Source: Rhodothermales bacterium
Lineage (GTDB): Bacteria > Bacteroidota > Rhodothermia > Rhodothermales > Bin80
NCBI GenBank assembly: GCA_958296045.1
Contig: CATQHT010000003.1
Location: 1,995,246-2,059,245, forward strand
Direction of reading: 5' to 3'
Length of the DNA: 64,000 nucleotides
Below the pieces are notes generated by a model, which was given only the letters and a program-made list of their open reading frames with translations, was not told where the DNA came from and ran no database searches. Positions 56,425 through 64,000 of the stretch are shown one piece after another; position 1 is the stretch's first letter; each line of letters begins with the position of its first letter. A program made the translations under genes and the position numbers.

Positions 56425-59400
56425 ATGAATCTCTCTTCCCTGCGGTCTTATGCCCGAGGCGCGCGCCGCGACTTCTTAGCAGCAGTGACAGCCCAGATGC
56501 AGCTGCTCGGGCTGTATCCCGATGGCACTGCACCCTCGAAAATACGTGGCGATGCCCTTCTTGTCGGCCCCCATGTCCTTCCAGCTGCCGCCGCACAGCC
56601 CCGCCAGCAACTGGCGGAGCGCATCGCGAGCCAAGGGTATGCCACCGTGGTCGATGAGATGGCCTACACCTGGTTTAACCGCCTGGTAGCCCTGCGCTTT
56701 ATGGAGCTGCACGGATACCTGGGCCACGGCTATCGTGTCCTCAGCCACAGGAACGACGACCAGGAACCCGAAATTATGCACCATGTGCAGGATGTGCAGC
56801 TGCCGGGCCTAGATCGTTCGCGCGCTCTGCACATGAAGCTGGATGGCGGACGTGAAGAAGAGCTTTACCGGATGCTGTTGCTCGCGCAGTGCAATGCGTT
56901 GCACCGCGCCATCCCTCAGCTGTTTGACCGCGTACAGGCCGCCAGCGCCCTCCTGCTGCCCGCCAACCTGCTTCATTCCGACTCCGTTATCCGACGGCTC
57001 GTGCAGGATGTTCACGAAGAAGCATGGCAGGATATTAAAGTGGTTGGCTGGCTGTACCAGTTCTATATCTCCGAGCGCAAAGACGAAGTGATGGGCACGG
57101 TCGTGGCCTCGGAAGACATCCCTGCCGCCACGCAGCTTTTCACGCCGGACTGGATCGTCCAATATCTGGTGCAGAATTCGCTAGGCGCGCTGTGGATCGG
57201 CGCAGACCGCCGCTCAGCACTCCTTGAGCAGATGCCCTTCCATGAGCGTACTGTAGATCCGACACAAGACACAGGATTACCCCCCCCCCATACCTATATT
57301 ACACATATCACCGATCTGGAAGCTGTCACGATTCTCGACCCTGCCTGCGGCTCCGGTCATATCCTACTGGAGGCATACGACCTCCTGCGCGCCATCTATC
57401 TGGAACGCGGCTACAGGCCGCGAGACCTGGCGCAGCTCATCCTCGAAAAGAATCTGTTCGGGCTCGACATTGACCGCCGGGCGGCGCAGCTGACCACGTT
57501 CTGCCTCATGATGAAGGGGCGCGCGGATGACCCGAAGCTGCTCGCGAAACGACCCCGGCTGAACATCCTTCCTCTCACGGGCAGCGAGTCACTCAAGGGC
57601 GCGCTGGCATCGGATGCCACGACAAGGAAGGTCTTCGGCAAGGCGCATCAGCATGCGCTGGATCTGGCTAAGCTGTTCGAACATGGGGCTACGGCAGGTT
57701 CCTTGCTGAGCGTCCCGACGGATCTGGCAGAGCAGCTCCCACATCTTGAGCGCACAGCTGCGCGGCTGCTCCAACGGGGCGACATGTTTCGGACACAGAC
57801 CGCACGTCTGGTGCTCCGCCTGGTACGCCAGGCCATGCTGCTTCACAGACAGTACGATGTGGTGGTGGCCAACCCGCCGTACATGGGGAGCAATGCCATG
57901 AACGCGATCCTTAAGGCCTACGTGAGGAAAGCTTTTCCAGCAGCTAAGAAGGACCTGTTCAGCTGCTTTATCGAACGTTGCTGTCAAATGACGAAGCCGG
58001 AGGGCTTTGCGGCGCTCGTCACTATGCACAACTGGATGTTTATCGCGTCCTTTGAAGAGATGCGGCGCCACCTTTTGCGCACCCGCACCATCCGGGTCCT
58101 GGCTCACCTGGGGCCCAAAGCTTTTGAGAGCATTGGCGGAGAGGTGGTACAGACCGCCGCCTTCGTACTACAGAACGCACCGCCGAGGGACCATACGCCT
58201 GCTTTTGCGCGGCTGGTGGACGGCAAGGCAGCGGACAAGCGCCAAGCGCTGCTGCGGGGTGAACATCGCTACCGGAACATCGCGCAGCACCAATTCGAGC
58301 TCATTCCCGGATGTCCGGTCGCCTACTGGCTCGGTAGCAAAGTCTACGACCTGTATGCGCAAAGCCCGCTGATGAAGGATGTGGTACATGCGCGTATCGG
58401 GCTGACAACCGGCGATAACAATCGGTTTCTGCGGCGCTGGTGGGAGGTGGATGTCGCGCGGATCGGGTTTGGGATGCACAGCCAGGCCGAGACCGTGCGC
58501 TCGGGCCTGAAGTGGTTTCCGCTCAACAAGGGTGGCGGCTTTCGGCGGTGGTTCGGCAACCTGGAGTATGTGATCAACTGGGAAGATGGCGCTCGCGAAA
58601 TCCGACAGGAGCATAGTGGCCGTAGAGCGCCGAACCATTATGCTGTCCCGGACACCTATTTCCAGCCCACACTATCCTGGACGGATGTCGGCACGGGCCC
58701 CAAGGGATTCCGGATGTATGACGAGGGATTCATTCACAACAACGTCGGGCACAGTGTCACCGGAAACACGGCCGTCAGCCGCGCTTTGTTGGCTGGCTTC
58801 TGTAACACGCCGGTAGTTGATAGCCTCGCCGAAGCCATCAACCCCACCTTGCATTTTGGCATTCGGGACTTTGGCCGCTTGCCCGCGCCTCCGAGTGTCC
58901 CCGATGCTCTACAAGGCATCGTGGAGCGCCATGTGCGCACGCTTGTTGCTATTTCCCGGGCGGACTGGAATGCTTATGAGACCGCTTGGGATTTTGAGGT
59001 AAACCCGCTCATCCGTCTTAAGCAGGGCGGGAGCTCGGAATCCCTTGAAGCATGCCTGCAGATCTGGGAAGCGGAATGCCGGCGTGCCTTCCAGACTACG
59101 CGTGCGTTGGAGGAAGGCAACAATCGGCGCTTCATCGAACTGTGCGGGCTGACGGGTACCATGCGCCCTGGCGTACCTGAAGATCGCATCACGCTGATGG
59201 GCAATCCCGCCTACCGTTACAGGAACAAGACGTCTCGGTTCAGGAGGGATGCAATGGCTGAACTCCTCTCGTATGCTCTTGGCTGCATGATGGGGCGTTA
59301 CAGCCTTGACGAGGCGGGCCTGGTCTATGCCGCAGCTAAGGGGGTCGGCTTCGATCGTACGCGATACCGGACCTTCCCTGCCGACGATGACGGGATCGTT

Positions 59401-59967
59401 CCCGTAACCCCAGACCCTTGGTTCGAGGATGATTTGCTGGTGCGCTTAGAGGAGTTTTTACGCGTGGTGTGGGGGCCGAAAGAGCTTGAAGCCGGCCTGT
59501 CCTTTATGGCCGACCACTTGGCCTCATCAGGCCAAGGCTCCAGCCGGACCAAGCTCCGTTCATTTGCCCAGCAGAAGTTCTATGCGCACCACTTGAAGAT
59601 GTACCGAAAGCGCCCGATTTACTGGCTCATCACCAGCGGACCGGCGCGCGCCTTCCAGTGCTTCGTGTATCTGCATCGATACCATGCGGGCACGCTGGCG
59701 CGTGTGCGCACACGGTACGTGATTCCACTCCAGGGCATCCTTGCCACCCGTCTGCGCCGGCTGGATGAGGACATCAGGAATGCGGATACCCAGCACCGCA
59801 GCGCGCGGCTGACCACGCAAAAGGCCGCGATTGCCAAGCAGAACCTGGAGTTGCGCCAGTTTGATGATCTGCTGCGTAGCTACGCAGACCGCGCGCAGCC
59901 GCTTGACCTGGACGACGGTATAAGGGACAACTACGCGGTCTTTAGCCCGCTGTTGGCTCGCCTGTAG
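56425..59967 (+). CDS. pglX: PglX-2, BREX adenine methyltransferase; in frame with a C10 tract
   Basis: 1180 aa, uninterrupted. The N-terminal part reads LRSYARGARRDFLAAVTAQM and VGWLYQFYISERKDEVMGTV. The poly-C tract (57280-57289) codes for Pro286-288 in DTGLPPPHTYITHI. Methyltransferase motif I is Asp305-P-A-C-G-S-G, motif IV Asn483-PPY in VVANPPYMGSNAMNAILKAY. The C-terminal 600 residues contain the specificity region and a coiled coil ending DDGIRDNYAVFSPLLARL. The gene sits behind the brxL remnant, an extra position for a second pglX. With pglX-1 OFF it is the only active methyltransferase of the locus. Confidence 0.94.
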   Translation: MNLSSLRSYARGARRDFLAAVTAQMQLLGLYPDGTAPSKIRGDALLVGPHVLPAAAAQPRQQLAERIASQGYATVVDEMAYTWFNRLVALRFMELHGYLGHGYRVLSHRNDDQEPEIMHHVQDVQLPGLDRSRALHMKLDGGREEELYRMLLLAQCNALHRAIPQLFDRVQAASALLLPANLLHSDSVIRRLVQDVHEEAWQDIKVVGWLYQFYISERKDEVMGTVVASEDIPAATQLFTPDWIVQYLVQNSLGALWIGADRRSALLEQMPFHERTVDPTQDTGLPPPHTYITHITDLEAVTILDPACGSGHILLEAYDLLRAIYLERGYRPRDLAQLILEKNLFGLDIDRRAAQLTTFCLMMKGRADDPKLLAKRPRLNILPLTGSESLKGALASDATTRKVFGKAHQHALDLAKLFEHGATAGSLLSVPTDLAEQLPHLERTAARLLQRGDMFRTQTARLVLRLVRQAMLLHRQYDVVVANPPYMGSNAMNAILKAYVRKAFPAAKKDLFSCFIERCCQMTKPEGFAALVTMHNWMFIASFEEMRRHLLRTRTIRVLAHLGPKAFESIGGEVVQTAAFVLQNAPPRDHTPAFARLVDGKAADKRQALLRGEHRYRNIAQHQFELIPGCPVAYWLGSKVYDLYAQSPLMKDVVHARIGLTTGDNNRFLRRWWEVDVARIGFGMHSQAETVRSGLKWFPLNKGGGFRRWFGNLEYVINWEDGAREIRQEHSGRRAPNHYAVPDTYFQPTLSWTDVGTGPKGFRMYDEGFIHNNVGHSVTGNTAVSRALLAGFCNTPVVDSLAEAINPTLHFGIRDFGRLPAPPSVPDALQGIVERHVRTLVAISRADWNAYETAWDFEVNPLIRLKQGGSSESLEACLQIWEAECRRAFQTTRALEEGNNRRFIELCGLTGTMRPGVPEDRITLMGNPAYRYRNKTSRFRRDAMAELLSYALGCMMGRYSLDEAGLVYAAAKGVGFDRTRYRTFPADDDGIVPVTPDPWFEDDLLVRLEEFLRVVWGPKELEAGLSFMADHLASSGQGSSRTKLRSFAQQKFYAHHLKMYRKRPIYWLITSGPARAFQCFVYLHRYHAGTLARVRTRYVIPLQGILATRLRRLDEDIRNADTQHRSARLTTQKAAIAKQNLELRQFDDLLRSYADRAQPLDLDDGIRDNYAVFSPLLARL
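57280..57289 (+). repeat. Poly-C tract (10 C) in pglX-2, ON length
   Basis: Ten consecutive C at exactly the codons where pglX-1 has eight. The frame is maintained (CCC CCC CCC CAT). The loss or gain of one or two C would truncate the protein just before motif I. Confidence 0.9.
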
Positions 59968-60229
59968 TGCACCCCAGGCGACCTCTTGGCTTGCCCGTAC
60001 CCGGCATCATCGTAACCGTGCCGGTGAGTGCAGCAGCAGGGCGCGCACAGAGGTGAGCCCTGTACCGATCTTATGTTTTGATGAGTTCTACGTGGTTATG
60101 CGGTAGCCTTGGGACCGGGCTGGTTGGGAGTATCCTCACCCGTGACGGAACGGCCTGGGTCTGTGGTACCGAGTAGGTCTGCTAAGGATTGGTCTAGATG
60201 GTGCTTGTCAGAGAATAGGGCATTTTGGG
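59968..60229. other. Spacer after pglX-2
   Basis: No supportable gene and no hairpin with a T-run. From about 60230 the sequence matches the ISNCY-type element. Confidence 0.3.
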
Positions 60230-60915
60230 CGTCTGCCTGGCTGGAGCAAGGTCGGGGGCACGCTGGGGGCCCGATAGGGACGCTGGTCTGAGCGATGGGA
60301 AGGGTAACAGAAGCGCTGCGCGGTCATTTCTGACCCTCAAACGAGCTTCGTTAGCTCCTGGCGGCGCAGAGTGGATGCAGCTTACCCGTCGCGGGCTTGT
60401 CGGAGACAGAAAAAGAAGGGCTCAGCCGAAGCTGGAGCGGGCGAGCCTTAAGTGGCCTTCGCGCGAGCGGCGTGCCAAGCTCGTCGTTTCGCTTCTTTAT
60501 TCCTGACCACTTTGCCTAGTCGGTGAATGTCTGCCGCCAGCACCGCCAGCCCTACCGACCGATCGAAGCCCTCCTTTCCGTGGGTACGTATGAGCCCCAT
60601 CCCCTGCTGTTGCAGGTTGTTGATGGCGGACTCGATCGCAGGATGCTGTAGACGCGCCTTGAGAACATCGGGATGAGACTCCCGATCGCGTTGTTTCGCA
60701 TTGCGGTAACTAAGCTTGGGTATGACGTTCAAGTCCAGCAGCTCATCCAAGGCGTCGCGATTCTTCGCAGAGTAGAAGCCCTTATCCATGCTGCAGGACG
60801 TAAGGGACGGATAGCGCTTCTTTGCTTCGCCTATGAAACCCACGATCATGGCCTTATCGCACGTTGCCGAATGCGAAGCAGCCGGAATCGTCGTTAGCCC
60901 ACGCCAGCGGATCAT
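60230..60915 (-). mobile_element. ISNCY-type element remnant, inverted copy
   Basis: The stretch repeats, in reverse orientation, the region up to about 4460. Shared landmarks include CATTTCTGACCCTCAA (60325-60340), the hairpin-T region near 60405-60450 and the transposase C-terminus. The 5' half of the transposase is missing beyond 60915. Confidence 0.65.
60448..60915 (-). pseudogene. ISNCY-type transposase, C-terminal half
   Basis: 155 residues: MIVGFIGEAKKRYPSLTSCS, MDKGFYSAKNRDALDELLDL, RLQHPAIESAINNLQQQGMG and GFDRSVGLAVLAADIHRLGK. Differs from the copy at 3869-4351 by scattered substitutions, for example VLAADIHR versus AANIHR. The first 20 residues are not transposase. The N-terminal half is absent, so it is non-functional. 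Confidence 0.75.
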
Positions 60916-60944
60916 CCTTACCGAATGCCGGTCGGCGACAGGGT

Positions 60945-61226
60945 ATGGCGGATTCTGGCTCGGATGACTGGGTAGAGGTCACGCATCCTTTCCATCCATG
61001 GTTTGGTCGCCGATTTCCGCGCCAATACTGCCTGACAATTGGCAATGTGCGGCTGGTACGCTGCATTGTGGATGAAAACACGCTACGGTGTTTGCCCAGG
61101 GCGTGGACAGACTTGCGCGTGGTGGACGACTTCGAGCGGGTTTCAGCGGGCCGTGCACTCTTTCGGGCAGACGATCTTGTGGCCCTGAGGTCGCTGGTGG
61201 ACACGCTTTTGGAGGAACACCTTTAA
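60945..61226 (+). CDS. DUF5372-like small protein, accessory to the serine recombinase
   Basis: 93 aa from ATG 60945: VEVTHPFHPWFGRRFPRQYC, VDENTLRCLPRAWTDLRVVD and FERVSAGRALFRADDLVALR. The H-P-F-H-P-x-F-G-R block and L-P-x-x-W-T-D are the signature I associate with DUF5372, a family encoded beside large serine recombinases and an HTH protein. Function unknown, probably in regulation or targeting of the recombinase. An upstream GTG-open frame to 60864 overlaps the ISNCY remnant and is not used. Confidence 0.7.
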   Translation: MADSGSDDWVEVTHPFHPWFGRRFPRQYCLTIGNVRLVRCIVDENTLRCLPRAWTDLRVVDDFERVSAGRALFRADDLVALRSLVDTLLEEHL

Positions 61227-61360
61227 TGCAACGCATAATCGCGTATTGCGCAACTTCGTGGAAAATGAGCTGTTTTTGGCCGTAGTAGGTCGTTATTGTG
61301 TGCCTAGGTTGCATTCCGAAGCGACGTACATATTCCGTGGTGATCATTACTCCTGATGGC

Positions 61361-61801
61361 ATGTCCAGTGACAAGAGCGAGCGCCTGCAGAGGTCTAGAA
61401 CCCTCAACCCGAACCCAGAGGCGGTCTCCGATCCCCTATTTGAGTGCAGCCCCTTCTTCGATCCGCGAGACCTCCTGCAAGTCCGCTACGAGATGATACG
61501 TTCTCATACGAAAGACACGACTCTTGCAGCGGTCGCGGCCCGGTACGGCATGTCTGTACCTACCTGTGTGCGCGTAAAGCGCGCTTTCCGGGCAGGCGGT
61601 CTGCAAGCCCTGATTCCGGAGCGGCGCGGGCCCCGGGGACCCCGCAAGATTACGCCCGAAATCTTAGAGTTTGCCGAGAATTGCCGCGCCTTACCTGACG
61701 CCGTCAGCGTCCGTAAACTCGCCGAGATGATACGCGAGCGCTTCGATGTAACCATCCACTACAGCAGCCTTCACCGAGCGCTGTCAAAAAAAAACTCCTA
61801 A
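61361..61801 (+). CDS. Helix-turn-helix protein of the recombinase module, ending at an A9 tract
   Basis: 146 aa from ATG 61361 (GTG 61298 also in frame). HTH of the IS630/homeodomain-like type: TTLAAVAARYGMSVPTCVRV, AFRAGGLQALIPERRGPRGP and SVRKLAEMIRERFDVTIHYS followed by LHRAL. The frame stops directly after AAAAAAAAA (61786-61794). If one A is skipped the reading continues for about 95 residues (KTPKRADDPSRDSQDTHRYD, then RWRQRWLSGQHSQAISLLCH) to 62081, overlapping the recombinase start. That tail looks protein-like, so a slippage product is possible. Confidence 0.75.
   Translation: MSSDKSERLQRSRTLNPNPEAVSDPLFECSPFFDPRDLLQVRYEMIRSHTKDTTLAAVAARYGMSVPTCVRVKRAFRAGGLQALIPERRGPRGPRKITPEILEFAENCRALPDAVSVRKLAEMIRERFDVTIHYSSLHRALSKKNS
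61786..61794 (+). repeat. Poly-A tract (9 A), possible slippage site
   Basis: Nine consecutive A at the end of the HTH frame, one codon before its stop. A-tracts of this length cause transcriptional slippage or ribosomal frameshifting in many IS genes. Confidence 0.6.
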
Positions 61802-62058
61802 ACGTGCTGATGACCCATCGCGTGATAGCCAGGACACCCATCGCTATGACCGTTGGCGCCAGCGGTGGCTCAGTGGCCAACACAGCCAGGCCATCTCCCT
61901 CCTGTGCCACCATGGCCTGGCCCACGCGCTGGTGCTTACTGCACCGATGCCTAGCACCTGTGCTCCGAGCGAGCCTGCACCCATCGCCCCATCTGCTCCA
62001 TTGCTTAGGCAGGCCTCGTCCATGAGCTGCCATCTCATTCACTCATTGCGTATCGCCT

Positions 62059-64000
62059 ATGCCCGGACCCTCATCCCATAAAATCACTGCCGACCATCTC
62101 AACCGCCGGGCCTGCCTGTACATCCGCCAGTCCTCGCTGCATCAGGTGCAGACCCACAAGGAGAGCCAGCACCGTCAGTACGACCTGCGCAGGCGTGCCA
62201 TTGCCTTGGGCTGGCCCGAAGATCGGATTGACGTGATTGACGAGGACCAGGGCAAGTCTGGCGCCACCAGTACCCAACGTATGGGATTCCAGGATCTGCG
62301 TGCGCGTGTCGGTGCTGGAGAAGTGGGCATGGTGCTCAGTCTCGAAGTATCACGCCTGTGCCGAGACAATGCGGAATGGCATCAATTACTTCGGATCGCA
62401 GCCGTGGCAAAGACCCTCATCCTGGACGAGCATGGCATTTACGACGTAGGCGACATCAACGACTGGATGCTGCTCGGGCTCAAGGGGCAGCTCTCGGAGT
62501 ACGAACTGCGCGGCATACGCGCACGCATGGTTGGGGGACAGCGCTCGAAGGCACTGCGTGGAGAGCTCAAGCTTCACTTACCGATCGGGCTGGCATACAT
62601 CGAAGCAGACAGGGTTGTCTTGGATCCAGATCAATCCATCACCGAAGCGATTGCCTTGGTATTCACGACCTTCCGGCGACTGGGGTCCGCCATGCAGACC
62701 ACCCAGTGGTTCCGGCGACAAGCGATTCGCTTACCTTCGCGGCCCCACACGGGTAACAGTGAAGTGCACTGGGCAGTGCCCAATTACAGCCAGATTCAGC
62801 GCATCCTCCATAATCCCCGCTATGCCGGCTGCTACGCCTACGGCCGTACGGGCATGCGCACACGCCCAGATGGGTCCGTGCAGCGTACCTCCCTGCCCAT
62901 AGACCAGTGGCTGGTGTGTATTCGGGATGCCCACAAGGGCTACATTGACTGGGAGGAATATTTACACAACCAAGAGACCATGCGCACGAACGCGGCGAGC
63001 TACCTTGGCGGCGCCGAGCGTACGCCGCCGCCACGCAAGGGGGTGGCCTTGCTTCAATCCCGCATCATTTGCGGCCTGTGTGGTCAGAGGATGCGCGTAA
63101 ACTACAACTATACTAACCGCAAAGAAGTTAAGTGGTACTATCTGTGCAAGGAGAACATCGTTCGCCGCGGCACGCGTACCTGCCAAAGCATGCGTGGAGA
63201 CGTGCTGGATGCGGCGGTAGGTCGCTTTGTTGTCGCCGCGGTCAACCGGGAGAACCTGACGCTTTCGCTGATGGTGCGCGAGCAGCTGCGCAGCGACTTT
63301 GAGGCGGCAGATCGCCAGAGAATCAACCATATCGAAAGCTTACGATATCAGGTGGATCTGGCCCGCCGCAGGTACATGGAAGTGGACCCGTCGAATCGCC
63401 TCGTGTCTGCGACGCTGGAGGCCGAATGGGAAGCCCGTCTGAAGGCCCATGGTGAAGCCGTCAGAGAACAAGAGCGGTACAAGAAAGCCCAGCATAGCAC
63501 ACCCGATGCCGCGTTGGACCAGCGCATCCTTACGTTGGCCAGCGACTTTGGCACCGTGTGGGAAGCGGCTCATACCACCAACAAGGACCGGAAGCGTCTC
63601 TTGGGATTGCTGATCGAGGACATCACCCTGACCCGAAGGGGATACCAGGTGAATGTCGGATTGCGATTGCGTGGCGGACGAACCCACGAGCTGCCTCCAG
63701 TAGCGTTGCCCCTGCCTCGCGCTACGGTCATCCGTCGCGATGCCTCCAAGCAGGCCCTGGCCGAACTGGAGGAGCTGCTTGAGGCAGGCTACGATGATTC
63801 CCAAGCCGCCGAGGAGCTGAACCTGCGCGGGCACCGCGACAGCTTGGGAGGACGGTTCAACGCAAAACGCATTCGCACCATTCGCGTGCGTCACAAGATG
63901 CCTGGAGGAATCGAGCGGCAACGCGAAAAGATGCGTGCGCAGGGCTACAAAACCGCCAAAGAACTCGCCGCCGAACTCGCAATAGATGTTTCCACGGTAG
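62059..64000 (+). CDS. Large serine recombinase, C-terminus beyond the window
   Basis: At least 647 codons with no stop before the window edge. The resolvase domain starts RRACLYIRQSSLHQVQTHKE (catalytic Ser near residue 25), with Arg-rich EDRIDVIDEDQGKSGATSTQ and LSLEVSRLCRDNAEWHQLL. The recombinase domain has VPNYSQIQRILHNPRYAGCY. The zinc-ribbon SRIICGLCGQRMRVNYNYTN has two Cys, with more Cys in the WYYLCKE and TCQSMRG parts. The coiled-coil follows from about residue 415, and HTH-like segments YDDSQAAEELNLRGH and TAKELAAELAIDVS appear near the end. Such enzymes integrate or mobilise elements at att sites. No att site could be mapped as only one side is in the window. Confidence 0.9.
   Translation, partial: MPGPSSHKITADHLNRRACLYIRQSSLHQVQTHKESQHRQYDLRRRAIALGWPEDRIDVIDEDQGKSGATSTQRMGFQDLRARVGAGEVGMVLSLEVSRLCRDNAEWHQLLRIAAVAKTLILDEHGIYDVGDINDWMLLGLKGQLSEYELRGIRARMVGGQRSKALRGELKLHLPIGLAYIEADRVVLDPDQSITEAIALVFTTFRRLGSAMQTTQWFRRQAIRLPSRPHTGNSEVHWAVPNYSQIQRILHNPRYAGCYAYGRTGMRTRPDGSVQRTSLPIDQWLVCIRDAHKGYIDWEEYLHNQETMRTNAASYLGGAERTPPPRKGVALLQSRIICGLCGQRMRVNYNYTNRKEVKWYYLCKENIVRRGTRTCQSMRGDVLDAAVGRFVVAAVNRENLTLSLMVREQLRSDFEAADRQRINHIESLRYQVDLARRRYMEVDPSNRLVSATLEAEWEARLKAHGEAVREQERYKKAQHSTPDAALDQRILTLASDFGTVWEAAHTTNKDRKRLLGLLIEDITLTRRGYQVNVGLRLRGGRTHELPPVALPLPRATVIRRDASKQALAELEELLEAGYDDSQAAEELNLRGHRDSLGGRFNAKRIRTIRVRHKMPGGIERQREKMRAQGYKTAKELAAELAIDVSTV

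Overview
The window looks like a chromosomal segment of a moderately GC-rich Bacteroidota/Rhodothermota-type bacterium. This rests on bshA (bacillithiol synthesis), a PorT-like outer-membrane barrel, a GAF-SpoIIE phosphatase, a clade II (lipoprotein-type) nosZ cluster of the Bacteroidota kind, and the pdxJ/pdxB pair. The assignment is an inference from gene families; no rRNA or tRNA gene was found to anchor it.

Layout. 1-4.5 kb: wreckage of a type I restriction locus (a COG2865-type ATP-binding regulator split by an IS4-family element, then a decayed hsdR cut by an ISNCY-family remnant). 5.3-11.9 kb: denitrification module (cytochrome c, nosZ, a membrane-protein/nosL fusion, nosD, nosF, nosY) for N2O respiration. 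12.7-15.2 kb: VIT-vWA protein with a MerR-like regulator. 15.2-17.9 kb: a two-gene IS256-like element whose first gene is a catalytically dead transposase paralogue, cut by an IS30 element. 18.0-25.4 kb: a compact three-gene DISARM-like operon (DrmA-DrmB fusion, SF1 helicase, unknown 404-aa protein) without methyltransferase or PLD nuclease. 25.5-30.6 kb: nested mobile elements (IS110 and IS21 remnants, a full-length IS256-like element carrying an antisense group II intron).

31.7-44.1 kb is ordinary core genome: moxR, a beta-CASP hydrolase, fructose-6-phosphate aldolase-like transaldolase, a SpoIIE phosphatase, a UPF0173 hydrolase, pdxJ-era, pdxB, a SleB-like hydrolase, a PorT-like barrel and bshA. 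44.2-60.0 kb is a type 1 BREX locus: brxA, brxB, brxC, pglX-1, pglZ, a brxL remnant and pglX-2. Both pglX genes carry a poly-C tract at the same codons just before methyltransferase motif I. pglX-1 has 8 C and is out of frame; pglX-2 has 10 C and is in frame. The two genes are nearly identical around the tract and much more diverged elsewhere, which suggests gene conversion. 60.2-64 kb: an inverted ISNCY remnant, then a module of DUF5372 protein, HTH protein with an A9 tract, and a large serine recombinase that runs off the window.

Taken together, a core segment is bracketed by two defence islands in which restriction genes are being gained, decayed and switched. The strongest candidates for new biology are the phase-variable dual-PglX BREX locus, the methyltransferase-less DrmAB-helicase operon, and the transposon pairing a dead and a live transposase.
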